A DNA stretch of 64,000 nucleotides from Hirudo medicinalis (GCA_011800805.1 MPNW01000023.1:144593-208592); one strand, 5' to 3'; positions 13,452 through 26,943 are shown, counted from the stretch's first letter. A program made the numbers and translations. Notes: generated from the sequence alone by a model not told the origin.

Positions 13452-13577
13452 TGCGCCGACGCTTAAAGAATTGATGGATATTTGGCGCAATTTCATATTG
13501 TAATTATTTTATTAATCACGAAAATTTGGAATGTAGTATTCAAAGTTTTTTGTTTTGTGATTGTAGACAGAATTGAA

Positions 13578-13583
13578 AATAAA
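13578..13583 (+). terminator. Poly(A) signal of NCAPH2
   Basis: AATAAA 126 bases after the NCAPH2 stop, and only 39 bases before the TATA box of the next gene. Confidence 0.65.
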
Positions 13584-13621
13584 CGTGTAACTTTTGCGCG
13601 TCCACCGATAACATGAAAGCT

Positions 13622-13630
13622 TATAAAAGG
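13622..13630 (+). promoter_or_regulatory. TATA box of the nicotinic receptor gene
   Basis: TATAAAAGG, 56 bases before the start codon at 13678. This spacing suits a short 5' UTR. It lies just past the NCAPH2 poly(A) signal. Confidence 0.6.
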
Positions 13631-13677
13631 CCTTATCGAATCTGGCGTGAAAGAATAGTTCCGAATTCGAATTCTTC

Positions 13678-16600
13678 ATGTGGCGATATTTCGTAATTGT
13701 TCTGCTCATAACACGATATGCAAAAGGTAAAATTTTGTCTTTCTGTGGATTTGGCGTGACTCGTTTTTTTTATTCAAATAGTATTGATGTGAAAAGTATT
13801 CTTAACCAAATTCTGATCAAGTTTTCTCTAATTGGCCTGTAGCTTCTGAAGTTGTGGCACAAAGTTTTTAAATTGCTTTATTGCAGAAGGATTCATGAAT
13901 GGATATACTTTTGGATATATCCATGAATGGATATAACTTTTGGGCGATGACAATGCCTCCTCAATTTGTTTTAACAATTTCTTCTCAACATTTGGGGTTT
14001 AGATGGTTTATATCAGGTTGATGGCTTAAAGTTTCATCTCTTTTTTTCTGCGGGCTGCATCAAAAATCTTTAGTCACTCCATAAATTTATCTGTAAGGTG
14101 TCAAAATAGCATAATTTATTTTCTTGTTTGTCGCCCAAGGAGCTCCAAAATTGCCTGATGACCCGTTCTTATCTGAGGTCTCGCGATTTAATGTTGCGCA
14201 TACAATTCTCCGGACCTCTCCTCGTGTCAATTATATAGGCATAAATTTCTGACTTCCTCAAGCGTTTGATGCATTATGGACGATCCATAATTTGTTGAGA
14301 ATGGTGATACAGTCACCAGGTTTAAATATAGCATTCTTCCAACATCAAGCTAAATGACGATAGACTTATTCTGGTGAAAATTACAGGAGTTTCATTTTTA
14401 TCTCATAAATAAATCAGAAATGTTTAGTTATAATGTTAATGATTCTGAGTTTGGGTATAGTGGCGTATTTCCAACTTAAGAGAACTTCAATATTGAGGGT
14501 AGGGCATGTCTCTGATTGCCGTTATTTTCTCTGGATCTGCTGAAACACCTAGATTTGTAACTGTGTGGCCCATGTATTTTACTGAGCCAACACAATACTG
14601 AATTTTGTCAATGTTAAAACGAACACCATTCTTGAAGGCCTTCTGAAGACTTAACTCAGAATCTTGTCATGTTCAGGTATATTCTCAGCTGCGACAATCA
14701 AGTCGTCAAATATGATATTAACTCCATCAATATCTTCAAAGATTGACATGTTAATTCTCTGAAAGACTTCAGGAGCACTTGAAATCCCAAATGGCATGCG
14801 TAACATTCTATATCTACCAAAGGGTGTGTTAAAAGTGCATATGAGGGAACTTGCTTTCATCTAGAGGAACCTGATGAAAGCCCTGTGACATATCAATAAC
14901 GGTGAAAAATTTCTTGCCGTGGAATGAATGTATAACGTCATCAAGTGTTGGGATGTTAAAATGTTCCCGTAAGATGGCTTTATTGAGATCTCGGGGGTCT
15001 AAACAAAGACGCAAAGACCCATTTGTATTTTCAACAATTAATAAGGAGTTAGCCCATTTCGTTGGTTCTGTCACTGGTGTAATGATGCCAGCTTGTTCCA
15101 TTGCCACAAGTTGCTGCTTTAGTCGATCCTGCAAGGACAAAGGAACTCTACGAGGAGGTTGGACAACAGGCGTGACATTAGGATCCAAACGGATTTTGTA
15201 CTCAAATGGAACCTTTCCCAATCCTTCAAACACTTTGTAATACTGTTTGTAAATAAGGGAGTTGAAGAAATCTGAATGTGACAACAAGTTTATATCACAA
15301 TCATCCGGTTGAAAAACTCTGATTAATGTTTGAGTTTCTTATGTGCTTTGGAAAGTTTAAAATTACCAAATTGTACCTCTCACAGAAATGTCTGCCTAGT
15401 AGGGCTTCCGCATTATCCTGAATTACAAAAAGTCATCCTTATAATATCCTTTTGTTTAGGGATCTCATGGACAATTTAGCTACTCCTAGTGGTTGCAAAA
15501 ATTCCTTTGTCAATTTGAACAACATCTTTGTTGTTTGAAGTCAGATTGTTGATCGTCGATTTGGCACGCCAAACCCTCTCAAAGTGATTGTTTTCCCACA
15601 CCTTCTGCATACTTGTCCCTTTGCTGGACAAACCAATTCATGAGATCGACCACAATTTCTACACTTTTGATTTTTGTCTCTAACCATTGTCTGTGTGGGT
15701 TTCGCGATGCGGTTAATGTCACAATTATTGGCGATTGTTCGACAATTGCTCTGGATCGACTCGAACATGAGTGCTAATTTCACTGTTGTCCAGAGAAATA
15801 TCCGTCCCCCCCATCATCCGCTGCTTGACAGTTTGGTCCGGATAGTTCAGAACGAGCTTGTCTCGAACCATGTTAAGAGTTTGATCACGAAACTCGCAAT
15901 TCCTGGCGGCCCGCTTAACACGATCCACGAAGTCACACGTGGATTCCCCAGTGTTCCTGCAATTTGATAGAAATTGTGTCTCTCCACCAGGACGTGTTGC
16001 CTGGAAGCACATTTCTCGGCAAATCTTGTCAAAACGGAGTCGTGACTCATTTTGTCTTCCTCCTTAGCGAAGTCCATGTCATAGTAGATAGACTCTGATC
16101 TTAGAGCTTGCAGGAGGAGAAACATTTTTTTGTCTTCCGGAATCTGATCACCATTACGGAGCATGTAAAAGGTATCATATCCGTTCTTCCAACGTCTCCA
16201 TGCTTCCGCAAGATTGGGCGAACTCCATTCCAGTGGTGGTGGTGGCAAGGTATAAGACACTGAGTTGACCGATGCCTCTGTATGAAATCCGATAAGTTCG
16301 TCGATTGCGCCGTGTTGTATCGTGCTTTATTGAAAAAACAATGAGTTGGACCAGGCGTCCAAAAGATAATATAATATAATATAAAATTATATAATGCAAT
16401 ATAACCTGTCATCCAGCATCGCACGTCGGGTTGAAGAGGGAGCCTATGGCTGCTAATATTGAGCCCATGTCTTCCCGGGATATGCGCAGCACGAGTGAAA
16501 GATAGGTATGATGGCGCGTGACCTAGGAGAGACTTGGAGTGGACATTTTATAGTCCGTTCTTTGGCGAATGAGTATCAAATGGAGGGAAGTGGAATGATG

Positions 16601-19600
16601 TAGTCACATTGGCGTGCAGGTTGGCCGAATGGGTAGCGTTCCTGCATGCGGTCGTAATAGCAACAGTCGTAATGTGTAGTGTTCGCAACCCAGCCTGCAC
16701 CGCCAGGGAGCGCCCTCGGGTAGGGGCGCTATATAAATGGTAGATCGATTAAAAAGTGCCTTCACATCGGATCATTCGGATAAAAAAAGGATAAAAGGCA
16801 CTCTAAACATCGGCTAAATAAAAAAAAAATACATTATTGTTGTGGATGATCTCTGCGGTGATGGGAAGCAGGCTTGGGCGACAGGAAGGTAAACCAACCA
16901 GACTTGAGCTGCCGACGTCGATCTTTGATAGAACCAAGAAGCTTCCGGACATCAAGATGAGTGGAGCGGCAATCTTCCTGAGAGAAATCTTCCTGTATAG
17001 CAGGAACGAGCACTTTGCTGATAAGAGTGGCCATAGAATAGTCTGAATCCAGCCAGATCCCCAGGTTCGCAGATACCAACCGGCTTGGAAGAGAGTTCGG
17101 ATGCACGTCATCCTAGGCTCCTAGTATCTAGGAACACCATTTAACCTCAGTTTTGCTAATTAACTAATTAACGTAATTGATGTTTCTAGTTAAGCAGGCA
17201 ACATGGTTTAATTCTGTTTCATTCAATAATAGAAATAATCACTAACCTTTGGGAAAATTTACCAATAAGATAATGTTAAATTGGTTTTAAATTAATTTCT
17301 ATCAATCTCTCAAAATTACACTCGATAGATGCGAGCAGGTAATTAAGCAATCGATGACTTTCCATCGACCGATCGAACATCCTTATCTGATGAGACGTCG
17401 GATTTTGTGAGAAATTGGCCTCCGCGAAAAATCAAGATATTTATTTTCACTGGAAATTTGTCACCAAACCTATCTTGAGAATAAAACAATTTATATACTT
17501 TCCAAGCACAATTGCATAACTTCATAGAAAAATTTGGAAGTTGATTCCCGATTATTGGAAAAGGCGAAAATAATAGTACATGTTAGGTACATGCTTTATT
17601 TCCATATTACTATGTTTATGTCATTTTGAAATGTTTATTAAGACATCATTTCAAATTTTAAATAAATATTAAATTATAATTATTGCAAATTAAATCATAT
17701 TCCACAGCCTCTTTGAGGGTTAACGAGCGATCGAATGAACAAAAAATCAAGAGGAACATTCTACGCATGTACGACAGGACCACAAGACCTGTGAAAAATG
17801 ACAAAACGCCAGTGGTGGTCAACATAGCCATATCTCTTTACCACATCCTTGACACGGTTCAGTTAATTTTCTTTACATTCGTTTGTTAATAGATAATAAT
17901 AAGGTACCTTACATAATCGCTGAAAACATGTTCACTCGGACCATCTTTTCGGAGCAGAACGAAAAAGAACAGACCTTCACATGTCTATTGGCAATAAGAC
18001 AGGTTTTCATTCAAACATTACCTGAAAATAAATTCTTAAGGCGTTTATATTTAAGAATTAAAATCAAATTTTTAATAATAACTAAGGTATTCATGTGATC
18101 ATAATTGACTAAATTATCAGAGATGGGAAGATGAATACCTGGTTTGGAACAAATCCGATCACATTGGAGTGGGAGATATTCGAATTCCAGCAAGCACCAT
18201 CTGGATTCCTGATCTGGTCATTTCTAATTTGTAATTGTTTTCAATAATAAAAAATAGAATAAGGATCGCATTTTAAACGGGCGATATCGTAATTTTTTGT
18301 AGCGCTGCGGACAAGTTTAACGATTACATGATGACAAACGCCATAGTGTCACACAGTGGATCCGTACTTTGGATGTACCCGGCCCTGATAAAAACCTATT
18401 GCACATTGAATGTCAAGTATTTTCCATTCGATAGTCAGACATGTGACATTGTATTCATATCATGGACATACAACGGTGATGAATTGGACGTCCTATACAA
18501 CACCTCGTTTGAAAATGGGATCTATTACATTTCAAAGAACCAGGTAGGATTAAATTTGAAGCCAGATAGATAGGTTCCCTCGTGTTCCCTCCAAACATTT
18601 ACTAATAAAATGATCATTGATGAAAGCATCATCATCCGTTCAGTTTTGAAAGATTCACTTAGATGCAAGTGAGATAACATTGTAGGAGTGGGCAGTTGAG
18701 AAGATCTCAGCAGAAAGACATGCGAAGGCTTATGCTTGCTGTAAGGAATTGTATCCCGACGTAACTTTCACGATCCACATGAAGCGGGGAAGTCTTTTTT
18801 ACATAGTCAATCTCATAGGTCCTTGTTTTCTAATTTTTCTCATCAGTTTTCTAGGATTTTTTCTTCCCGTTGAATCCGGCGAGAAAGTTAATTTAGAAAT
18901 GACCATTTTACTGGCTTTGGTAGTTTTCCTTCTCATGGTTGGAGAGTCCATGCCTCCCACTCCTGACGCCATCCCAATTCTTGGTTATAAATTTGAACTG
19001 ATGTAATCTAAACTATTTATTGTTTAAATGCAATTAACTCTTATTAATTAATAGGAATGTTTTTTGGTTCAACAATGGTAATGGTGACCGTAGCATTGGT
19101 GATGGCGGTAATTGTGACCAATATTTACGCCAAAAAGGATTCCAGGCGCAGAGCTCCTGCGTGGTGTTTGAATTTGGCCTTCAAAACATTTTTCGTTCAA
19201 AGGAGTGAAGATAATAAATCAGACAACAGTTCAGACAGAAAGCTACAATCTTCAAAACTCGTGTTTCCACAAAATTCTGGTGCTACTACAATCCAAATTA
19301 GACCATCATGGAGTCACAATGCATCGGAAACCTTGCCCAGACTTGAGGATGCCAGGATTTTGGCAAGGCCTATTCATGTGGAAGACAAATTCCTAAGGAG
19401 ATGTCGTTTTGCTAAAAATGACATAAGTTCTCCTGATAAGAAAACCTGGAAGTTTTCACTCGGTAACATGAATTCAGTGAATATTTTTTCTAAGAACAAA
19501 CATGATGGAGAGTTCATAAAAAGGTACGGAAAAAAATCGAAATTCAACATGGAGCAAGATATGCTTGATCAGGAAATACTTGAAACTGAGTGGAGAATAT

Positions 19601-19698
19601 TGGCAAAGTTCATGGATCGAGTCTTTTTCTGGATTTTTCTAGCATTGAGCACAACAACCCATTCCCTGCTATTTTGGCAAATGGTCCCAAACAAATAA
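13678..19698 (+). CDS. Nicotinic acetylcholine receptor, alpha-type subunit
   Basis: Cys-loop ligand-gated cation channel subunit of the plasma membrane. Seven exons: 13678-13726 (signal peptide MWRYFVIVLLITRYAK), 17708-17856, 17958-18002 (45 bases, the usual size of nAChR exon 3), 18121-18230, 18303-18543, 18686-18983, 19055-19698. They join in frame to 511 residues. The ligand domain has WEDEYLVWN, the Cys-loop (two Cys 13 residues apart, with YFPFDSQTC), SWTYNG (loop B) and the vicinal pair YACCKE (loop C), which marks an alpha-type subunit. TM2 starts GEKVNLEMTILLALVVF, with Glu at -1' and 20', as in cation channels. TM3 follows, then an intracellular loop of about 125 residues and TM4 (FFWIFLALSTTTHSLLFW). 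The 4 kb first intron is packed with retroelements. Confidence 0.95.
13888..13945. repeat. Short hairpin/direct repeat in nAChR intron 1
   Basis: TTCATGAATGGATATA and its complement TATATCCATGAA flank a TTTTGG spacer. The unit ATGAATGGATATA then recurs about 30 bases later. It could fold as a hairpin; no function is evident. Confidence 0.5.
14140..16270 (-). mobile_element. Ty3/gypsy-type LTR retrotransposon remnant
   Basis: In nAChR intron 1, antisense to the gene. Read leftwards: a gag-like frame (15847-16260), Cys-rich zinc-knuckle motifs CRNCGRSHELVC and CRRCG (about 15590-15680), a broken protease zone, reverse transcriptase (14829-15287 and 14651-14860, with RLCLDPRDLNKAI, TVIDMSQGFHQVPL, MPFGISSAPEVFQ and FDDL at the catalytic site) continuing to about 14490 (KYMGHTVTNLGVSADPEKI). 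A short integrase C-terminal-like piece (FKPGDCITILNKLW) lies near 14280-14350. Frames are interrupted by stops and shifts. RNase H and the integrase core are missing, so it is a dead, internally deleted copy. I did not find its LTRs. Confidence 0.88.
16431..16600 (+). repeat. Dispersed repeat family A, copy 2
   Basis: Same family as 8892-9085, with shared GCAGCACG and CCTAGGAGAGACTTG blocks. It sits directly 5' of SINE copy 2, so the two may belong to one composite element. Confidence 0.6.
16608..16745 (+). repeat. tRNA-derived SINE, copy 2
   Basis: Box A TGGCCGAATGG (16622-16632), CCTGCATGCGG block, degenerate box B GTTCGCAACCC (16681-16691) and a GGGGCGCTATATAAATGG tail. Colinear with the reverse complement of 12150-12312. 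Confidence 0.75.
16803..17111 (-). mobile_element. LINE reverse transcriptase fragment
   Basis: The minus-strand frame shows SANLGIWLDSDYSM followed by a coiled segment, as in the region downstream of the palm in CR1-type LINEs (NLGVWLD...). It is a short 5'- and 3'-truncated piece in nAChR intron 1. Confidence 0.6.
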
Positions 19699-19874
19699 AC
19701 GACTCCAAGATTTAAAAATATTTCACCTAACACCTACAAATGTGTATAGAATGTACTTTTTTGATGGCTTGCAGTTGCCCTTTAAAAATTTTTTAGATAG
19801 TCTATTTGCGCTTTGTCACAAATATCTCCATGGCTACGAGCAGCTATCGGAGAAGATATCATTAAACAGAACAG

Positions 19875-20362
19875 ATGTACTTATGTATCATATTTTTTAT
19901 GTACTGGCTCCGTCCGGTCTATGCTTTAAGGTGTTTTGACTGTGTCGCTTCTGCTGACGATGAGGGTTGCTCATGGAGTGCTAATAACTACCAGGACGGT
20001 TGCACCTGCTGCTCGGTTGGCCCAATTACCTTGATAAGAGACGGCACCTATTTAACCATTTAATAAATTATTTCTCGCTTTTAACGTATCATAAGCAGTC
20101 AATTTTTTAAAAGTTATTTTACTGATTGGTGAGAAGATGATTAATGCAAGACTTGCAATGACACCACATCCGTTCTTAGGTAGAATTTACATCCCAACGA
20201 ACTATTAGAAGATGCGAAAGAGGCACCCCAGTATATAAAAACTGCTTGCCAGATGCTGATCGAGATGCTTGCATCTTTGATTACTGTAACTTTGGACTTC
20301 ATCTGAACAGCAATATTCGCATGCTTGCAACATATTTTCTGATCAACTTTTTTTCCAAATAA
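19875..20362 (+). CDS. Ly6/uPAR three-finger-like protein, probably GPI-anchored
   Basis: Two exons, 19875-20015 and 20180-20362, joining in frame to 107 residues. The start MYLCIIFFMYWLRPVYA looks like a signal peptide, cleaved before LRCFDC, the classic N-terminal Cys pair of Ly6 domains. The second exon has RRCERGTPVYKNC and ends the domain with CIFDYCN, close to the C-x-N end of the fold. The last residues (MLATYFLINFFSK) form a hydrophobic tail that fits GPI-anchor addition. The layout resembles quiver/sleepless-type small Ly6 proteins, which bind ion channels and nicotinic receptors. It lies 176 bases after the nAChR stop on the same strand. The donor at 20016 is weak, so the middle junction could differ. 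Confidence 0.7.
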
Positions 20363-20603
20363 CTTAGTTGAAGTTAGTTAAAATTTGTTCCGAATGAAGT
20401 AATATCATTTAAATTTAAATTCCTATTTAAAGAACATTCAGATTGAATAGAACCAATACAGTCATATTTTGAATGCAAATTGTGTTTATGTCATTAAATC
20501 ACAACAGCTGTTTATGTGAAATTTCTCTGATCTTAAACAAATGAAACACTTAACATCTATGATTAAACCTCAGAATTTCACGAAAACCAAATGTCTTGCA
20601 CAT

Positions 20604-21882
20604 TTACTTTGGTTCTTTTTCAACAAACATGGGATTCTGTATCTCCATTTCACCTGTCTGAACAATGTCAAGCTCAATTAAATGTATAAAAACGACTTCA
20701 AAACATTTTCACTGGTTACCTCAGCCAGTCCAGGACATTCAAAAACTGCATAACTATTGCCCACTTCTTCCTCTTCAGAATCGACTGACTTATCTTGATT
20801 AGCATCTCTGGAAAATGCATCTTCTTTCAAAGACATAGCTTAATAATTTTGAGTGTGTATTAGCTGGTTCCAGATTAAATATTTAATAAGTAATTTTTGA
20901 ACTTGGTTTATCTCTTACAAAATAAATTTGGTGTTGAATGACATATTTTAGGCATAATATTTTATAAAAGAATCAATCCCAAAAAAAGTGAGATTGACTT
21001 TCGGCAAATTAGGTATCACCTTATACCATAATTCTTTACCTGTATGGTTATTGCATATGGGGTGACTGCCATTTTGATTGTATTGCTTGAAAGTTACAAT
21101 GCTATTGTGCATAGGTGCAGGTCTTATTGTGGTTAAAGGCATTATCTATAGCCAGAGATGACATGCATTTTAGATATTTTGGAAGAGATTATTTCAAAGA
21201 CATTTTCCAATTACAAAATATGAAACATTCTACTTCTCTTGAGAAAATAGCTGCTTTTTATGATCATACTGGAATAACTGAGCATTTTGGGCTAGTTTTG
21301 AATCAGTGGCTGAATTTAATTTTGATGGACCCGTTATACCATAGGCAGGATAATCAACATGAAGGGGTGTCCTAATTTTTTTTCTCCATCTGCATAAAAG
21401 CAACACATGAATGAATATACGAATAAATTTCGTTTTCAAATATAATTTTACCTGTGCCAAAACACACTCAAGAGTGTAATCCCAAATGCTGTTGAAATTA
21501 ATCCACCAGCTATGGCAACTGACATAAAGATAATGCTTGCAATTAAAGGTAGGATTATTTATTATTATTATTATTATTATTATTGCTTCTCTGACTTGTG
21601 TACAATTTGTACATGTACAAATTGATCTTGTGATATTTATTCAATACTAATTCTCATCAAAGGATATCAAAATTCAAATGTCTACAAAATTTGTTTACCT
21701 TTCACTTTGGTTGAGTTCCATATTTTAACATCATGAATGTCCGTTTTCTCATTTTCTGCCACCACGACTTTCAACATAAATGATTCACGTAAATTAAACC
21801 GTCAATGGGAAGTGGCAAAATTTTGAAACATCTTACTCCATAACGATAAGCTGAACATAATTAATATCACAACGCCCGCCAT
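20604..21882 (-). CDS. Small single-pass membrane protein, family not recognised
   Basis: Five exons, read leftwards: 21837-21882, 21699-21767, 21452-21518, 20720-20807, 20604-20672, all in phase, giving 112 residues. It begins MAGVVILIMFSLSLW (signal peptide), then a short extracellular part of about 25 residues (ENEKTDIHDVKIWNSTKVK) with one N-glycosylation site NST. One transmembrane helix follows (VAIAGGLISTAFGITLLSVF). The cytoplasmic tail of about 50 residues is acidic (DSEEEEVGNSYAVF) and ends MEIQNPMFVEKEPK. I recognise no family. Size and layout suggest a type I adaptor or accessory protein, but that is inference only. It converges on the Ly6 gene, 241 bases apart. Confidence 0.72.
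21555..21584. repeat. (TTA)n microsatellite
   Basis: About ten TTA/ATT units just upstream (in gene sense) of the exon carrying the transmembrane helix of the small membrane protein. Confidence 0.9.
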
Positions 21883-22830
21883 TATTCTATGTTCATTTCT
21901 AATTTATTAATAATTGGTAATCAAATAAATGTTAAGCGCATAACGCGTTAAAGCCAAGCGCAATGCTGAGCGCCATTCCCAGACCAAGTCTGGAATCAAT
22001 GTTCGGTACATGCATAGCGTTGGCCCCTTAATTAGTGGTTGACAATGACAGGGATAGTCGATCAGGGAGCTGCACAGCAACGAATCGATTTTTGTAACCA
22101 TTGTTAGACATTCTATTCTCAAAGAATTTAATCTCCTTTTCGGAAAGAGAAATGCTTATAAAAACTTAAACGTTAAAGCGCTGCAGTTTAGTCGAGGGCA
22201 ACGTTAGCTGAATGATTGAGGTGAAATTCTTTAGGAAAGTGTGAAGACTTATTTGGGAGATCTACAAATTTCCATCCAACCGCAATGCTTTAAAATCGCC
22301 ATTTCTTTCTTTGCACTTGCCAGGCGGCCGTAAATATCTGACATTCCCCTCTATGCTTCTTTGTAGGCATAGCATATTTGGTACTCGAGATTTCAAGAGA
22401 CTGGATAGGACTTAGACATTCTCAAACGACAGAGAACAGAACAGAGCAGAAGAAGGAAACGGAAATATACTTGAAACCCAAATGATATAAAATTCTTGAT
22501 TGTGTCGGAATGAATGCCAGCCTTGGCAATGCTGGCAAGAATGTATTTAAGCCCATCTCCCAATTCAAGTACAGGTGAATTGGAGTTTCTCAATAGCAGG
22601 GCATCAACAAAGTAGCTGGTGATTTGCAACCTACCTCAACAATCACTATTAAAAAGGAAGCCCTGCTGCAACCATTCTTGTGGTTAATCTAAGGCTGGTT
22701 GCACCTGCACATCTAACAGCAAGCATTTCATATCAGCAAGCCCTCTAACTCAGTTTTTTAACCCTGGTTTTTTATCAACTAATGTGTTCTAGCAATAAGG
22801 TTTAAGGTCAAATGGTGAGAAAAGTTGCAA
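21883..22830. other. Intergenic region upstream of the small membrane protein
   Basis: No coding exon recognised. A minus-strand open frame of 78 codons at 22393-22629 has no family resemblance and no exon partners. Confidence 0.4.
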
Positions 22831-22836
22831 TTTATT
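22831..22836 (-). terminator. Poly(A) signal of PSMA1
   Basis: AATAAA on the minus strand, 83 bases after the PSMA1 stop codon. Confidence 0.65.
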
Positions 22837-22918
22837 GAAGACCATGAAGTGTGTCCAACAAAGTTGTGATATCATTAACAGTTAAGTATTTAATGTTTAG
22901 TTTCAATGCTACATCATT

Positions 22919-25067
<2,149 letters not shown>

Positions 25068-25421
25068 GATAGCTAACTCTAAATCGAACAATCAAATGAA
25101 AAATCCACCGCTCCCTTATCGCCTAGTCAAATCGCAAGCAATGTTGATGATGAAAACCAAATTGCACTTCAATCAAAAATAAATGCTGAATCATTTCGTT
25201 GCTCTTTATTGAACCCAATACTTTCAAAAATTATAAATATTTTTATATGGTTATATAAAACAAATTTTATAAATTATTTTATAAATATATTTGAAATTAG
25301 AATCATATTAAAAATAACTTATTAACGAATAACAGTAATTCTTATAAACTCAATATTTGAAATTGTTGCTAATTAATACTTAGCTGTTAATCGCTACATA
25401 CAATAAACATTTTGGCCATTT

Positions 25422-25484
25422 TGACGGGGCCACTCCTCTGATGATTCCCTGTCGGTACGCTCCGTGGTAGGAGTTTCTTAGTAC
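25422..25484 (+). repeat. Long direct repeat, left copy
   Basis: A block of about 63 bases (CACTCCTCTGATGATTCCCT ... GGAGTTTCTTAGTACT) that recurs nearly unchanged at 26301-26364. The two copies bracket about 820 bases. Confidence 0.85.
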
Positions 25485-25524
25485 TTCACCGGGGCATTGG
25501 CCATTTGGCACTCGGGAATAGACC

Positions 25525-25602
25525 GGGTGACCGGGAAAGACTGGTGACAACCTGGACAGACGGGTGACGACCTGGACAGACAGGTGACGGCTCGGAGAGA
25601 CG
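25525..25602 (+). repeat. 20-bp minisatellite
   Basis: About four units of the type GGTGACGACCTGGACAGACA; the two middle units are almost identical and the outer ones diverged. Confidence 0.8.
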
Positions 25603-25633
25603 AGTTTCGCGATTGGGCTAGCAACCCATCGCG

Positions 25634-25980
25634 ATGAATTTCAATTGCTGGCAAGTCGAAAAAAGGATTATGCCCCCGGGTCCCTGCCAAAAGGAGCGGG
25701 AGGATAACGGACCCATCAAAGACCCTACGGTTAACGACCGTATTTCCATTGGATTCATGATTTTTGGATGCGCATCGGAGAATGGCGTGTCAGTGAGCAG
25801 GTGGGAGTGTTGCAGAAGGCTTCAGTCTGAGAGGGGACTTAAGATTCACCAGGTAAAGCTAAATGAGAATGGGAGGTGGAGAAACAGCGTGCTGGTGCAG
25901 CTGTGCATTCAGATAAAACGCCGAACGATACCGGACCGGATTCCACACGAGGATCAAGTTCCCTCGAGGAAATGAAAGAT
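25634..25980 (+). mobile_element. Probable retroelement 5' fragment
   Basis: An open frame with the motif CCRRLQSERGLKIHQ, similar to the Cys/His finger with S-RGLK-H found near the N terminus of many LINE ORFs. It lies between the two direct repeats, which may be parts of the same element. I cannot place it further. Confidence 0.4.
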
Positions 25981-26300
25981 GTGCGTTTTGGATGTTGAGG
26001 TGATGGCGCACGCATTGGCAAAGGACGTAGAACGCGAATGAGCGTTTGAGGCGATATATGCGCGCGGCCGGTGAGCGTACTTTTCAGTGAAGGCGACCGC
26101 TACAAAGAAAATATAACGTTCAGTTATAATTATTTGGTGTCGATGTGTAAAGATCGCCGCGAGTTTTTAGTCGATAACCATATAATGGGTAATATTCAGA
26201 AGATGGTTAACGTAGGGTAATAACCGACGGGACACCCGCCTGATCAAACAGGTGTGGCCCACCCCCCGTGAACTTAAGGAGTTTGGGCCAAAACATTCGG

Positions 26301-26364
26301 TGACGGGGGCACTCCTCTGATGATTCCCTGTCGGTATGTTCCGTGGTAGGAGTTTCTTAGTACT
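26301..26364 (+). repeat. Long direct repeat, right copy
   Basis: Second copy of the 25422-25484 block, with about three substitutions. Confidence 0.85.
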
Positions 26365-26943
26365 ACTATTAGTACATAGCAAAGGATATTAATAGTCAAG
26401 TCAAGCTCTAATTAATAGATGCAGATTTAGGGGACCATGGCAGCCACATTTCAATAATTTAAGACTTTGGGCGAAACGTTAGCAGCTACCCCCAAAACCC
26501 GCCACTGGCTCCAGGGAGCTCCCACCCGCGCAAACCAGTGCTGCCGCAACCAGAGACGGAAGCTGCTAGACCATGCACATCCACTACAAAGAACGTAATA
26601 ATCTGTAATCCAAACCATTTCAAACCCCTCACTATCCAATTTCAGAAGTTCCTACAACTTCCAATACAGCTTACTAAAATCCAGATGCCAAAGACGATAT
26701 GAGATTAATAACAATCAATGATGACCCCATATTCACATTCTAATTAGCAACTGTCCAACATGAAATAATCAGCTTGGCAACTTTCAATATCAACAAAAGA
26801 TCACACTGGGAAATGGAAATATTAACAAGCTTCTAGACATTTTACTTCTGAGATCTAACAGTTGTTCTAATATTCAATCGTCAAATTATAATTTCAAATG
26901 TACAAATATGGCAATTAACAACAACATAATATTTGCAATCAAA
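26365..26943. other. Intergenic stretch 3' of MEF2
   Basis: Likely contains the MEF2 3' UTR. I see no other exon. A short GC-richer patch at 26460-26580 looks repeat-derived but has no partner in this window. Confidence 0.4.

Noticed and set aside
21115..21375. 86-codon plus-strand open frame
   Set aside because: It lies inside an intron on the opposite strand of the small membrane protein gene, with no recognisable motif or splice partners.
22130..22270. 18S rRNA-like string GAGGTGAAATTCTT with a nearby TGAAGACT
   Set aside because: Only about 14 bases match and the flanks do not align with 18S rRNA; most likely chance.
22393..22629. 78-codon minus-strand frame
   Set aside because: It is hydrophobic by composition only, with no signal, motif or exon partner.
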